A DNA stretch of 63,970 nt from JAHFOW01 sp046350595. Its GTDB lineage: Bacteria > Planctomycetota > Brocadiia > Brocadiales > Brocadiaceae. The position numbers and the translations under genes are program-made. The notes below the pieces were generated by a model. That model did not search any database, was not told the origin of the DNA, and was given only the letters and a program-made list of their open reading frames with translations. Position 1 is the stretch's first letter, and each line of letters begins with the position of its first letter. This document shows positions 28,059 through 36,872 of the stretch, piece by piece. Where the stretch lies: the NCBI GenBank assembly GCA_046350595.1, contig JAXMAC010000006.1:1-63970 (forward strand), read 5' to 3'.

Positions 28059-29474
28059 TTACTTAGCCCCTGTCCCAAACAATACCGTTGGTATAGTTTT
28101 TAAGAGAATTTTGTAATCGAGAAAGAGTGACCAATTATCAATATACTCTAAATCGAGCCTCATCCACTCATTAAAATCTGTTATATTATTCCTTCCGCAC
28201 ACCTGCCATAAGCATGTTATTCCGGGACGCATACTGAGTCTTCTCCGCTGCCATGGTTCATAATTGCATACTTCTGAAGGAATTGGGGGCCTTGGCCCTA
28301 CTAAACTCATATCCCCCTTTAATACATTCAATAACTGTGGAAGTTCATCTATGCTAAACTTTCTCAAAAACTTCCCGATTTTCGTTACTCTGGGGTCGTT
28401 TTTCATTTTAAAGACAGGCCCTTTCATCTCGTTGTATGCAAGAAGCTCTTGCTGTATATTTTCAGCATTTTTAACCATTGTTCTGAACTTATAAATGGTA
28501 AACGTTCTCCCATATAAGCTGCATCTCTGTTGTTTAAAAAATACGGGACCATTAGACGTCAGCTTTACAAGAACACTTACAATTATGAAAATGGGGGATA
28601 GTAAAAGGAGTATAGACGCTGAAATAGATATATCAAAAAGTCGCTTTATAAAAAGATGCACAAGCTTATTCGGCGTGCTTTCAAAGGTCAGAATGGGAAA
28701 GTTATCCAGGTAGCTATATCTCGCCTTTGATAATCTCGGCTTAAACAAATCCATGGCAACAATTATCCCGATCCCCGCAATCTCGCATTTATACATTATC
28801 TCCTCAATCTCATCGAATCTGTTCATCCATGAATGCGGAATGACAAACAGGATTTCATCAACTACATATTTCTTGATTATGTCGGAAACATCCTTGAAAG
28901 AACCAATTACCTCGTGTCCGTGAATGATGGTATTTATTTTTGTAGCATCTTCATCCACAAGCCCAATTATCTTAATACCCCATTCGCCATGCATATCGAA
29001 TGTGTGTATATATTGCTGTGCATTTTCACTGGTACCAACGATTAATATATTTCTTGTATTAAACCCTCTTTTTCGTTGGTGTCTGAAAAAAAATATCAAT
29101 AAGGTCTTTTCAATGCACAAAGACACCGTAGCGAAGGTTAAGGTATAAAAGATATGCATCCTGCCAACTGATTCTAATTTGGTAAGAAACACAAAACCTC
29201 CAAAGAAACTCGACACGACCAAAGATGTTTCAAGTACCGTAAATAAGATATCTCCTATTTGTCTAGTCCGGAATGACTCATATATTCCAAAATAATAAAG
29301 AGCAACTCCCCACATGAGCAACAATACAGGCAGCACAATAATATACGTATTAACCTGGAGAAAGTCTACATACTCATTCTTTAGCATCCCCCCCAGAAAA
29401 AAAGACCCGGCAACGATACAAAGGTCTGAGAACAGCATTAACCGTTTGAAAAATAGGTTATATTCTTTTAGCAT
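28059..29474 (-). CDS. Undecaprenyl-phosphate sugar-1-phosphate transferase (WcaJ-like)
   Basis: 471 residues. It has four or five N-terminal membrane segments, a CoA-binding-like Rossmann segment (ILIVGTSENAQQYI) and a C-terminal bacterial sugar transferase domain: KRLFDISISASILLLLSPIF, FKQQRCSLYGRTFTIYKFRTMV, FLRKFSIDELPQLLNVLKGDMSLVGPRPP and RPGITCLWQVCGR. It should start the repeat unit by moving a hexose-1-phosphate to undecaprenyl phosphate at the inner membrane. The polytopic N-terminus fits the WcaJ/PssY group. Two bases separate its start from the upstream stop. Confidence 0.92.
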   Translation of the reverse strand: MLKEYNLFFKRLMLFSDLCIVAGSFFLGGMLKNEYVDFLQVNTYIIVLPVLLLMWGVALYYFGIYESFRTRQIGDILFTVLETSLVVSSFFGGFVFLTKLESVGRMHIFYTLTFATVSLCIEKTLLIFFFRHQRKRGFNTRNILIVGTSENAQQYIHTFDMHGEWGIKIIGLVDEDATKINTIIHGHEVIGSFKDVSDIIKKYVVDEILFVIPHSWMNRFDEIEEIMYKCEIAGIGIIVAMDLFKPRLSKARYSYLDNFPILTFESTPNKLVHLFIKRLFDISISASILLLLSPIFIIVSVLVKLTSNGPVFFKQQRCSLYGRTFTIYKFRTMVKNAENIQQELLAYNEMKGPVFKMKNDPRVTKIGKFLRKFSIDELPQLLNVLKGDMSLVGPRPPIPSEVCNYEPWQRRRLSMRPGITCLWQVCGRNNITDFNEWMRLDLEYIDNWSLFLDYKILLKTIPTVLFGTGAK

Positions 29475-29476
29475 AC

Positions 29477-30757
29477 TTAAAAAGCAGCAGTTAATCCTAT
29501 AAACACCGTATTTTTTGAGTAACCTGCAATTCCTGTTTCGCCATCTGATTCTGCATGTGAATAGGCCAATTCCCCCTTTAAGTTCTTATTAATATCGTAT
29601 GCAAAGCTGGACTTGGAACCTAATAATTGTTGTCTGGAAGTGTCTGATGAGATAAATTCACCTTTACCATAAAAAAGCATCTGGGAAAATCCAAATCTTT
29701 CTGATAACTGATGTGTAAAAGACAGTGAAGTTCTCCATTGATTAAAGATGTCATTCACATAAGAGTTTGTATCATATCTTTTCTCGTAGAGAAGGAGAAA
29801 TCGGGTATTTACATCCATTTCATAAGTTATCGATGATTGTATGTTCGGTTTAACAAGGTCTTCGCCATCGTAAGAATCTATAAAATCAACCCCCGGCCGA
29901 ACGATAAAATACATTTTTTTTGTGATATATTGTTTTATGCCAGGAGCAATCGTATGGATTGACGCATCTTTACCATTCTCCGTTCTTCTTCTTTCTGCAA
30001 ATTGCTCGTATAAGAAGCTGTATAAAAACGAGATCGTGGTAGAGGAACTCAATAAATAACTTGTTTCTGAAGTAGCTTTATTGAGAAATGAATCTGACAA
30101 TATATTATTATTAAGGGATGGATCCGCCGATACAGTAACAGTATTACTGGGAAATAAATTTAATTCATTATCATATTTTATACTCGTACTCAGTTGCCTT
30201 GTAAGGTCGTGCGTATACTCTGTATGAAACAGGTTTTTGTATTGACTAAACCTATCCTGTGGTCTGCCAAATTGATCAGAAATAAACTGGTCTCTGAAAA
30301 AAAGGGGTAAATAGGTGTGGAGAAAAACATCATTAAGACTAATTCGGTCATTTTTCGATAGTTCACTTTTGAAATTTAACCCCACATCTTCAGATGTGCT
30401 ATTAAAATTATCATTTTTAGCATAAATTTCGTTGTAGAGGTTACCAATAAGTTCAAAAGTATTACTCTTGCCTTCATGTTTTATTGAAACACCTAGGTTG
30501 ATATTTGTTATAAAGTCCTCTTGTTTATCATTTTTAGTGTATAAAATATTATCATCAAATGTCTCGCCAACTGCAAAACTCTTAAATTTTATGTCAAAAC
30601 CCTTATAGTTATAATCAAGGGAATCCAGAAAGTTTGTAACGGTAGTAAAATTTACATCGGTATAATCGAAAGAATAAACAAAGGATGGAAGTAGTGTGAA
30701 AAAAACTAGAGGAAGAAATATGATTATTACTTTGGTTTTTTTTGTTAGGTTATACAC
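29477..30757 (-). CDS. Outer-membrane beta-barrel protein (BBP2-like)
   Basis: 426 residues. A hydrophobic N-terminal signal (IIIFLPLVFFTLLPSFVYSF) is followed by alternating polar/aromatic strands and a C-terminal strand ending in FIGLTAAF, a typical outer-membrane insertion end. Segments such as RFLLLYEKRYDTNSY and FGFSQMLFYGKGE fit the putative beta-barrel porin 2 family often found in exopolysaccharide loci. It is the first gene after the second conserved-box promoter and directly precedes the initiating transferase, so an export or secretion role is likely. Confidence 0.78.
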   Translation of the reverse strand: MYNLTKKTKVIIIFLPLVFFTLLPSFVYSFDYTDVNFTTVTNFLDSLDYNYKGFDIKFKSFAVGETFDDNILYTKNDKQEDFITNINLGVSIKHEGKSNTFELIGNLYNEIYAKNDNFNSTSEDVGLNFKSELSKNDRISLNDVFLHTYLPLFFRDQFISDQFGRPQDRFSQYKNLFHTEYTHDLTRQLSTSIKYDNELNLFPSNTVTVSADPSLNNNILSDSFLNKATSETSYLLSSSTTISFLYSFLYEQFAERRRTENGKDASIHTIAPGIKQYITKKMYFIVRPGVDFIDSYDGEDLVKPNIQSSITYEMDVNTRFLLLYEKRYDTNSYVNDIFNQWRTSLSFTHQLSERFGFSQMLFYGKGEFISSDTSRQQLLGSKSSFAYDINKNLKGELAYSHAESDGETGIAGYSKNTVFIGLTAAF

Positions 30758-30901
30758 TTTATATCCATTGAAAGTTAATAGTTTCTTGCACCTATTAAAG
30801 CGTCATCCCTATATATAGATTTTTTCAATTTCGATTTATAAAGCAAATCGATAGGATAAATCTATGAATTGATACCTAAAGTGAGTATAATTACGCTTAA
30901 T

Positions 30902-30940
30902 ATTATACGCATTGATTTTAATTTATGCAAACACAAAATG
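30902..30940 (-). promoter_or_regulatory. Promoter with conserved upstream box (EPS promoter B)
   Basis: On the minus strand the -35 TTGCAT (30930-30925), a 17-nt spacer and -10 TATAAT (30907-30902) lie upstream of the barrel gene at 30757, leaving a leader of about 140 nt. The block CATTTTGTGTTTGCATAA (30940-30923) plus the following TTAAAAT is the same as in promoter A at 26797-26836 except for one base. The region is shared with the opposite-facing queE gene. Confidence 0.7.
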
Positions 30941-30958
30941 CTTAGCAAGGCAAAATGT

Positions 30959-31594
30959 ATGAAAATTAACGAAATATTTAAAAGTATTCAAGGAGAAACA
31001 TCTTATGCCGGTTTGCCCTGTGCTTTTATACGAGTAACAGGTTGCAATTTAAGATGCAAGTACTGCGATACTACGTATGCTTATGTTGAAGGGACAGAAA
31101 TATCAATTGGTTCCATCCTTGAGAATGTTAGTAAATTTAAATCGAAACTAGTTTGTGTAACAGGGGGCGAACCATTAGCAAACAATGATACGCCATTATT
31201 AGTAGAAAATCTGCTTGGTAAAAATTATACGGTCTTAGTTGAAACAAATGGTAGTTATGATATTCACCCACTACCACAAAAAGCTATAAGAATTATGGAC
31301 ATAAAGTGCCCTGACAGCGAAATGAATCACCTGATGAATTGGGAAAATGTAAAATATCTCACCAAACTGGATGAAGTAAAATTCGTTCTTAGCTCCCGAA
31401 AGGATTATGACTGGGCGAAAGAAGTTATGAATACGTATAATTTACCCACCGTGACGAATGTATTAATGGGAACCGCTTTTGGTACAATCCCACCGAAAAG
31501 TGTTGTACAATGGATTCTGGAAGATAACCTCGATGTTCGATTCCAACTCCAACTTCACAAGTATATCTGGGATACTAACACAAGGGGTGTTTAA
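30959..31594 (+). CDS. queE: 7-carboxy-7-deazaguanine synthase
   Basis: 211 residues from ATG 30959 (MKINEIFKSIQGETSYAGLP). The frame is open 30 codons further up, but that part overlaps the promoter on the other strand and has no ribosome-binding site. TGCNLRCKYCDTTYAYVEG carries the CxxxCxxC radical SAM site, and CVTGGEPL is the GGE motif. It converts 6-carboxy-tetrahydropterin to 7-carboxy-7-deazaguanine in queuosine synthesis. queC follows after one base. Confidence 0.93.
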   Translation: MKINEIFKSIQGETSYAGLPCAFIRVTGCNLRCKYCDTTYAYVEGTEISIGSILENVSKFKSKLVCVTGGEPLANNDTPLLVENLLGKNYTVLVETNGSYDIHPLPQKAIRIMDIKCPDSEMNHLMNWENVKYLTKLDEVKFVLSSRKDYDWAKEVMNTYNLPTVTNVLMGTAFGTIPPKSVVQWILEDNLDVRFQLQLHKYIWDTNTRGV

Positions 31595-31595
31595 G

Positions 31596-32267
31596 ATGAA
31601 GGACGTAGCCGTCGTGTTGGTCAGTGGTGGTATGGATAGCTGTGTTACTACAGCTCTTGCACATACACAATACCAAATAGCATTGCTCCATGTAAATTAT
31701 GGTCAGCGTACGGAATCCAGAGAACTTAAAGCGTTTTATGATATTGCGTCATATTATAAAATACCACAGGAGAGACTACTTATATCCAATATTGATTATC
31801 TCCGCAAAATTGGGGGATCAAGCCTGACCGATTTACGTATGCATGTACAAGATGCACAATTAAATACGAAAGAAATTCTCACCTCGTATGTTCCCTTTAG
31901 AAACACACTTTTTTTAACCATTGCAGTTGCCTGGGGAGAAGTGCTTGGGGCAAGAAAGATTTTTATTGGCGCAGTCGAACAAGATAGCCCTGGCTATCCT
32001 GACTGCAAGCCACAATACTACGAAGCCTTTAATAGACTCATTCAGGTAGGTACAAAACCCACAACAAATATAGAAGTCGAAACACCCGTTATCAATAAGA
32101 GTAAGGCGGAAATCGTAAAGATAGGCATTTCTCTAAATGCCCCACTCCATCTCAGTTGGTCATGTTATAAAAACACGGATAAGGCATGCGGTGTATGCCA
32201 TAGCTGCTTCTTACGACTTAAGGCATTTCAAAAAGCCGGTGCGCGTGACCCAATTCCTTATGTTTAA
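31596..32267 (+). CDS. queC: 7-cyano-7-deazaguanine synthase
   Basis: 223 residues from ATG 31596, one base after the queE stop. The long open frame upstream overlaps queE and is not used. LVSGGMDSCVTTALAH is the ATP pyrophosphatase loop. The C-terminal SCYKNTDKACGVCHSCFLRLKAF holds the four-cysteine zinc site. It makes preQ0 from the queE product, ATP and ammonia. Its stop abuts the stop of the convergent desulfurase gene. Confidence 0.94.
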   Translation: MKDVAVVLVSGGMDSCVTTALAHTQYQIALLHVNYGQRTESRELKAFYDIASYYKIPQERLLISNIDYLRKIGGSSLTDLRMHVQDAQLNTKEILTSYVPFRNTLFLTIAVAWGEVLGARKIFIGAVEQDSPGYPDCKPQYYEAFNRLIQVGTKPTTNIEVETPVINKSKAEIVKIGISLNAPLHLSWSCYKNTDKACGVCHSCFLRLKAFQKAGARDPIPYV

Positions 32268-33416
32268 TTATATCCTTTCATCTGCAATTTTTTTCAATGC
32301 AATGATGAGTTGGTCTATTTCCTCGTCTGTATTAAAAATACCAGGACTTATTCTAACAGTACCATCCGGAAATGTCCCCATTACCTGGTGGGCAAATGGG
32401 GCACAGTGAAGACCGGGTCGAACAGCAATGTCAAAGGACTGATCCAATATAGCACCCACTTCGGATGGTTTAAACCCTTTAATGTTCATGGAGAGGATAC
32501 CTACTTTTCTTGCTATATCAGTTGACCCATACAAAACAAACCGTGTATCACCCTTTAAAGCCCCTATGAGCTTTTCAACCAGTTTTTGCTCATGTGTTCG
32601 AATTGCCTGGGTTCCTTTAGACAAAATATATTCGGCGCCTGCCCTGAGACCAGCAATACCAACGACATTCGGTGTACCACTCTCCAATTTAAAAGGTAAC
32701 TCTTCCGGTTGAGATAATGAAGCCGGTTCAAAGCCCGTTCCCCCTTCTCGCCATGGCGCTAAAATAACACGATTTCCTACATACAATCCACCCGTTCCGG
32801 TTGGTCCCAGGGTGCCTTTGTGCCCGGTAAATGCAAGCATGTCAACGCATGATGCATGAACATCTATTTCACAAACCCCCGCAGTTTGTGCAGCGTCAAC
32901 CATGAAGATTACATCATGTTCTCTCGCAATCTTGCCAATTTCCTGAATAGGCTGGATAGTACCCAGGACATTAGGTACATGCGTCACAACAATAAGTTTG
33001 GTTCTGGGCAAGATTGCATTCTTAATATCCGCCGGATCAATAAAACCATCGGACGAATTTTTAACTTTGGTTACGGTAATTACTCCCCTTTTTTCGAGAC
33101 CATGAAGTGAGCGGGAAACGGCATTATGTTCAAGATATGTCGTAATAGCATGATCACCTTGCTTCAACACCCCTTTTATTCCCATATTTATTGCATCGGT
33201 AGCATTAAAGGCAAAAATAAACCGCCTTGAATCTCGTATGCCAAATAAGCGAACAATAACCTCCCGTGTATCCTCAATTTCCTTTTCTGCTGCTACCGCC
33301 ATCTTATGCCCGGAACGCCCGGGGTTTGCCCCCCATGTCCTGTAAAATATATCCATCGTTTTATAAACAATCTCTGGTTTTGGAAAGGTTGTTGCTGCAT
33401 TATCTAAATAAATCAT
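32268..33416 (-). CDS. Cysteine desulfurase family protein (class V aminotransferase)
   Basis: 382 residues. It begins MIYLDNAATTFPKPEIVY. AFNATDAINMGIKG and AFTGHKGTLGPTGTGGLYVG (with the PLP lysine) follow, and the C-terminal GLHCAPFAHQVMGT has the active-site cysteine loop. This form fits the TIGR01977 subgroup rather than classic IscS or SufS. It should release sulfur from cysteine as an enzyme persulfide. It lies 3 nt after a ThiF/MoeB-like gene, so the E1-like protein is a likely partner in sulfur transfer. Confidence 0.88.
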   Translation of the reverse strand: MIYLDNAATTFPKPEIVYKTMDIFYRTWGANPGRSGHKMAVAAEKEIEDTREVIVRLFGIRDSRRFIFAFNATDAINMGIKGVLKQGDHAITTYLEHNAVSRSLHGLEKRGVITVTKVKNSSDGFIDPADIKNAILPRTKLIVVTHVPNVLGTIQPIQEIGKIAREHDVIFMVDAAQTAGVCEIDVHASCVDMLAFTGHKGTLGPTGTGGLYVGNRVILAPWREGGTGFEPASLSQPEELPFKLESGTPNVVGIAGLRAGAEYILSKGTQAIRTHEQKLVEKLIGALKGDTRFVLYGSTDIARKVGILSMNIKGFKPSEVGAILDQSFDIAVRPGLHCAPFAHQVMGTFPDGTVRISPGIFNTDEEIDQLIIALKKIADERI

Positions 33417-33419
33417 ATT

Positions 33420-34445
33420 TTACATTCCTATATATTTTGCGTAGAGTCCCTTTGCAATTGAAACGTCGTTTGTGCCTGAAATAATTGAGCGGCCATCAGG
33501 GAATATGGTCAGCTCGTATTTATCAAGCTTCAGACGGAGCAAAAAATTGTTAAAAGATACATCCCCTATTTTCTCAAGCAGCGATGCAAGTCCTGGTAAG
33601 TCTAATTTTGAACCATTCAGATTTAAAATTTGTACGGCGTTTCTCCCGCAGAGAGAAGTTGTCATGGTATATTTTTTCTTGTTTAAAAATTCATAATTAT
33701 GCTGCTTACATGTCATACAATCAGCATTCACGTCAGAAGTTGAAATATGAATCCTTGTTATTTCGTTTCGCCAGAGGTCTATCTTCACGAGGTCTTTACT
33801 CAGGGCATTAACGTTATTTGATAAAATTTTCAACGCCTCGGCAACCTGAATTGAGGCGATTACGCTTGCAATGGGTGCAATTATCCCTTGGGTATCGCAA
33901 GTCTCGGTTGTTCCAGACGGTGGTATGTTTTCGAGTAAACATCGAAAACACGGTGTTTTTGATGGGATAATGTTCATGGATATACCGGTGCTTCCGATAC
34001 AAGCGCCATAAATCCATGGTATTCCTTCTTTCACACAGTAATCATTTATCAGGAATCTCGTCTCAAAGTTATCAGTTCCATCAATAACAACATCGGCCTT
34101 TTTCAAAAGGATTTCAATATTAGACGGATTAAGATCAACGACAACTGGTTCTATCTGGATGTGAGAATTAACTTTTTGAAGTTTTATTTGTGCGGCAATT
34201 GACTTGGGAAGGTTTTGTTTTATGTCATCTTCATCAAAAAGTAACTGGCGCTGGAGATTACTTTCCTCTATAAAATCGCGGTCAATAATTTTCAGGCAAT
34301 TTATTCCACTACGGACAAGAAGATTAGCCGAAATACATCCTAACGCGCCGCATCCTACAAGCACGGCATTTTTTCCCATAATTGCCTTTTGACCCTGCTC
34401 ACCAATACCAGAGAACAATACCTGCCGCGAATAACGTTGTAACAT
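33420..34445 (-). CDS. ThiF/MoeB/HesA-family adenylyltransferase
   Basis: 341 residues. VGCGALGCISANLLVRSG is the nucleotide-binding loop, IDRDFIEESNLQRQLLF the family signature, and DVVIDGTDNFETRFLIND the ATP-site aspartate block. Two CxxC pairs (CFRC, CMTC) form the zinc site. TCDTQGI carries the candidate active cysteine. The last 80 residues form an extra small domain ending FPDGRSIISGTNDVSIAKGLY. It should adenylate the C-terminal Gly-Gly of a small sulfur carrier; no such carrier is seen in the window. One base follows the upstream stop. Confidence 0.88.
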   Translation of the reverse strand: MLQRYSRQVLFSGIGEQGQKAIMGKNAVLVGCGALGCISANLLVRSGINCLKIIDRDFIEESNLQRQLLFDEDDIKQNLPKSIAAQIKLQKVNSHIQIEPVVVDLNPSNIEILLKKADVVIDGTDNFETRFLINDYCVKEGIPWIYGACIGSTGISMNIIPSKTPCFRCLLENIPPSGTTETCDTQGIIAPIASVIASIQVAEALKILSNNVNALSKDLVKIDLWRNEITRIHISTSDVNADCMTCKQHNYEFLNKKKYTMTTSLCGRNAVQILNLNGSKLDLPGLASLLEKIGDVSFNNFLLRLKLDKYELTIFPDGRSIISGTNDVSIAKGLYAKYIGM

Positions 34446-34446
34446 C

Positions 34447-35124
34447 TTAGCTTTTTAGGTCAAACGTGCTCAAACACGCCTTGTCGCCCGCAGCAATAGC
34501 CTTTTCCCTCTTATAAGAAATTTTGGCATTCACTCCTTCGCCAAACCCTGCAATCCATGCATTCACGATGTCGCACATGGTCAAAAAATCTGCTCCTGCA
34601 TTTCGCCAGTATTGTTCATGGACACAACTTTCATGATCCCATGATGTACGTTTTTCCGAGTCTGCCACAACTTGCGCCCCACGGTCACACGGCATGCCAT
34701 CGCTATGATAATCTCCCAATACTTCAAAAGCCTTTGATGTACTATTGCAGTCTGCAGAAGACAGCCCCTTTATCTTGACGGCCTCTTTACCACAACTTAT
34801 ACCATGTTTGTAGGCAGCCTCAGTAGCCGCTTTCCCTGCATCGCTGTACTTTGCACAAAAGGCGGCAACTATTGCAGCCTCTCGGGTCTCTACTTCAACA
34901 ATAAGACTTTGAATCCCTTGATGGATTGATTTATTTGCCAATAATTCTTCGAGAGGTTTATTATCTGCCGATTTTGGATACTTCTTATATACTTGTTCAA
35001 GAATCTTATCTGCCGCTGCTTCATATTTCACCTTGAAAGCCGAAACAATGGCAGCCTCACGCGCTTGTGTAGTTTTAATCTTTCCGTACATCCAATAATG
35101 AATTGGCCCTAGTACCAAACTCAT
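34447..35124 (-). CDS. Uncharacterised Cys-rich protein in the sulfur-transfer operon
   Basis: 225 residues with no confident family name. It starts MSLVLGPIHYWMYGKIKTTQ and has no signal peptide. Two internal repeats share TREAAIVAAFCAKYSDA-like text (about residues 21-37 and 82-98). The C-terminal half has DGMPCDR, WDHESCVHEQYW and FLTMCDIVNAW, and seven cysteines in all. The pattern loosely recalls V4R or ATC-hydrolase-like folds, but this is a guess. It is cotranscribed with the E1-like and desulfurase genes (one base to the next ATG), so a role in sulfur relay or cofactor binding is likely. Confidence 0.7.
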   Translation of the reverse strand: MSLVLGPIHYWMYGKIKTTQAREAAIVSAFKVKYEAAADKILEQVYKKYPKSADNKPLEELLANKSIHQGIQSLIVEVETREAAIVAAFCAKYSDAGKAATEAAYKHGISCGKEAVKIKGLSSADCNSTSKAFEVLGDYHSDGMPCDRGAQVVADSEKRTSWDHESCVHEQYWRNAGADFLTMCDIVNAWIAGFGEGVNAKISYKREKAIAAGDKACLSTFDLKS

Positions 35125-35204
35125 TCGGAAAACTCCTTTTGTGCTAAATTGTGTATGAAATCAAAACCTTTAAACTATATATTTATGACTATTCAATATT
35201 TTTG

Positions 35205-35232
35205 TAAAAAAGGGCGACATGTATATCGCCCT
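35205..35232 (-). terminator. Terminator after the Nfu gene
   Basis: AGGGCGA (35211-35217) pairs with TCGCCCT (35226-35232) across an 8-nt loop, with T runs on both sides. On the minus strand it ends the DUF1858-nfu transcript 50 nt after the nfu stop. It separates this pair from the operon that starts at 35124. Confidence 0.75.
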
Positions 35233-35281
35233 TTTATTTTCAGAAAAGTTCTTTCTGCTTGTTTATACCCTTAAAGATAAG

Positions 35282-35503
35282 TTATGCAAGTTCCACAGCT
35301 TTTACTTCCGGGATTTCCTCTTTTAAACGCTCTTCTACGCCGTATTTCAGCGTCATTAACGCGCTTGGACAAGACCCGCAGGCGCCGCGCAAACGTACCT
35401 TTACAATACCGCCTATAAAATCTACAAATTCTATATCGCCGCCATCTGCCTGCAATGCAGGTCTGATATTTTTTAGTGCCTCTTCAATTTTTTCTCTCAT
35501 CAT
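35282..35503 (-). CDS. NifU C-terminal-domain (Nfu-type) Fe-S scaffold protein
   Basis: 73 residues, a stand-alone NifU C-terminal domain. IRPALQADGGDIEFVDF and GACGSCPSALMTLKYGVE are the family blocks, with CxxC at the cluster site. It should bind a [4Fe-4S] cluster and hand it to target proteins. The upstream gene in the same direction is a DUF1858 protein (35-nt gap) and a terminator follows. Confidence 0.93.
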   Translation of the reverse strand: MMREKIEEALKNIRPALQADGGDIEFVDFIGGIVKVRLRGACGSCPSALMTLKYGVEERLKEEIPEVKAVELA

Positions 35504-35537
35504 GAAATCTCCTTTAATCTTTAAAATAAAAGTTGCT

Positions 35538-35768
35538 TTAAGATTTTCTCTTATTTATAATCTCGTTTAATTCCTTGATAATAACTTCAGGATCCATATT
35601 ATGCATTGTCGCGCCAAAGGCTAAATCCTCCATTTTTGAACCGGGACAGGTAAAACAACCTGATCCAAAATATTTCTTGATGACCGATTCTGCCTCCGGA
35701 TAATTTTTAATCACATCTCCAATGCTTGTCTTCCTGGTTATGGTTAATTTTTTTGTATCCTCTGCCAT
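35538..35768 (-). CDS. DUF1858 domain protein
   Basis: 76 residues. TSIGDVIKNYPEAESVIKKYFGSGCFTCPGS is the DUF1858 pattern found at the N-terminus of ScdA/YtfE-type Fe-S repair proteins and of hybrid-cluster accessory proteins. The CFTC pair sits at the usual site. Its partner is the Nfu gene downstream. Fe-S or nitric-oxide-damage handling is inferred from family and context. Confidence 0.88.
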   Translation of the reverse strand: MAEDTKKLTITRKTSIGDVIKNYPEAESVIKKYFGSGCFTCPGSKMEDLAFGATMHNMDPEVIIKELNEIINKRKS

Positions 35769-35939
35769 ATAATTTATAATTCTCCTTGCATAAAAGATAA
35801 ATCATTATTATAAGAATCAGGTTATCGGACATTAGTTTCTTTGTCAATCAAAAAACCTAAAATATCCATAGTGTAGGAGAAAATATATTGTCTAAAATTT
35901 TAATTGATTAATAAATATTTATCCTTTACATTATTTACT

Positions 35940-36809
35940 ATGATAACCGTTAATCATATTCCTTTTATTGTCACGATAGTCCTCTATTTTATATCTTCTG
36001 TTTGGTCAGTAGGATACATTGTAAAACCAGAATTTTTTAATAAAAAAGTGGCCAAATGGACAATGATGTTAGGGTTTTTTATCCATAGTGGTTTTCTTGT
36101 ATGCCTGGGGCTCGAAGCCGATAATATCCCTATTACTAATGTTTATGAATCGTTTGTGTCGTTACTCTGGTGTATTCTGTTTGTTTATATTAATCTTGAT
36201 TATCTTTATAAGTTGCCATCGCTTGATACATTTTTAGTCCCTCTTGTAACCGCGCTATCGATCTGGGCTGTTACCTTCGACGGCGGAAATTTATTAATCA
36301 CCGTAAGCCTTCAAAACTTCTGGCTTATTGCCCATATTATCCCTATATTTATTGGATATGCGGCATTTACTATATCTTTTAGTTTAAGCGTCATGTATTT
36401 GACACAGCAAAGGCAATTAAAGCACAAACTCTTTGGCGCCCTTTTTAGCAAAATGCCATCGTTGGAGGGCATTGATAAGCTCATGTGGAAAACAATTTCT
36501 TTTGGTTTTCCCCTTCTGACACTAGGGCTTGTCTTTGGGACGTTTTGGGTTAAAACACAAGGTATATTAGGGGAGATGTGGTACCTGGATTACAAAGTTA
36601 TTTTAGGACTTGCCACATGGCTTACCTATGCCGCACTGCTTCACATGCGGCTTGTCTCTTCATTTCATGGTACTAAAATCGCCTGTCTGACCATTGTAGG
36701 TTTCTGTCTTGTACTTTTTACCTTCATTGGCACCTTCTTTATGGGTTCCAAACATGCCTTCCAGAAGGTTAGCATACAAACACCTGCTGAGATTTCGGAC
36801 ATACAGTAA
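35940..36809 (+). CDS. CcsA/HemX-like cytochrome c assembly membrane protein
   Basis: About 289 residues from ATG 35940; a TTG at 35904 is the other candidate, and neither has a good ribosome-binding site. Eight hydrophobic segments are visible, with FWLIAHIIPIFIGYAAFTISF and LLTLGLVFGTFWVKTQGILGEMW. The full tryptophan-rich WWD haem motif of CcsA is missing (only EMWYLDYK remains), so this fits the HemX side of the family. The gene sits 63 nt before hemA, a standard arrangement. It may adjust haem supply or assist cytochrome c maturation. Confidence 0.82.
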   Translation: MITVNHIPFIVTIVLYFISSVWSVGYIVKPEFFNKKVAKWTMMLGFFIHSGFLVCLGLEADNIPITNVYESFVSLLWCILFVYINLDYLYKLPSLDTFLVPLVTALSIWAVTFDGGNLLITVSLQNFWLIAHIIPIFIGYAAFTISFSLSVMYLTQQRQLKHKLFGALFSKMPSLEGIDKLMWKTISFGFPLLTLGLVFGTFWVKTQGILGEMWYLDYKVILGLATWLTYAALLHMRLVSSFHGTKIACLTIVGFCLVLFTFIGTFFMGSKHAFQKVSIQTPAEISDIQ

Positions 36810-36872
36810 ACTCAACTATGCCACACAATGATGATTAAATCAGTTTTTTAAATCAAGGATTTGAGATTTGAT

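Noticed and set aside
30869..30958. N-terminal extension of queE
   Set aside because: The family starts at MKINEIFKSIQGE; the upstream codons overlap the opposite-strand promoter and have no ribosome-binding site.
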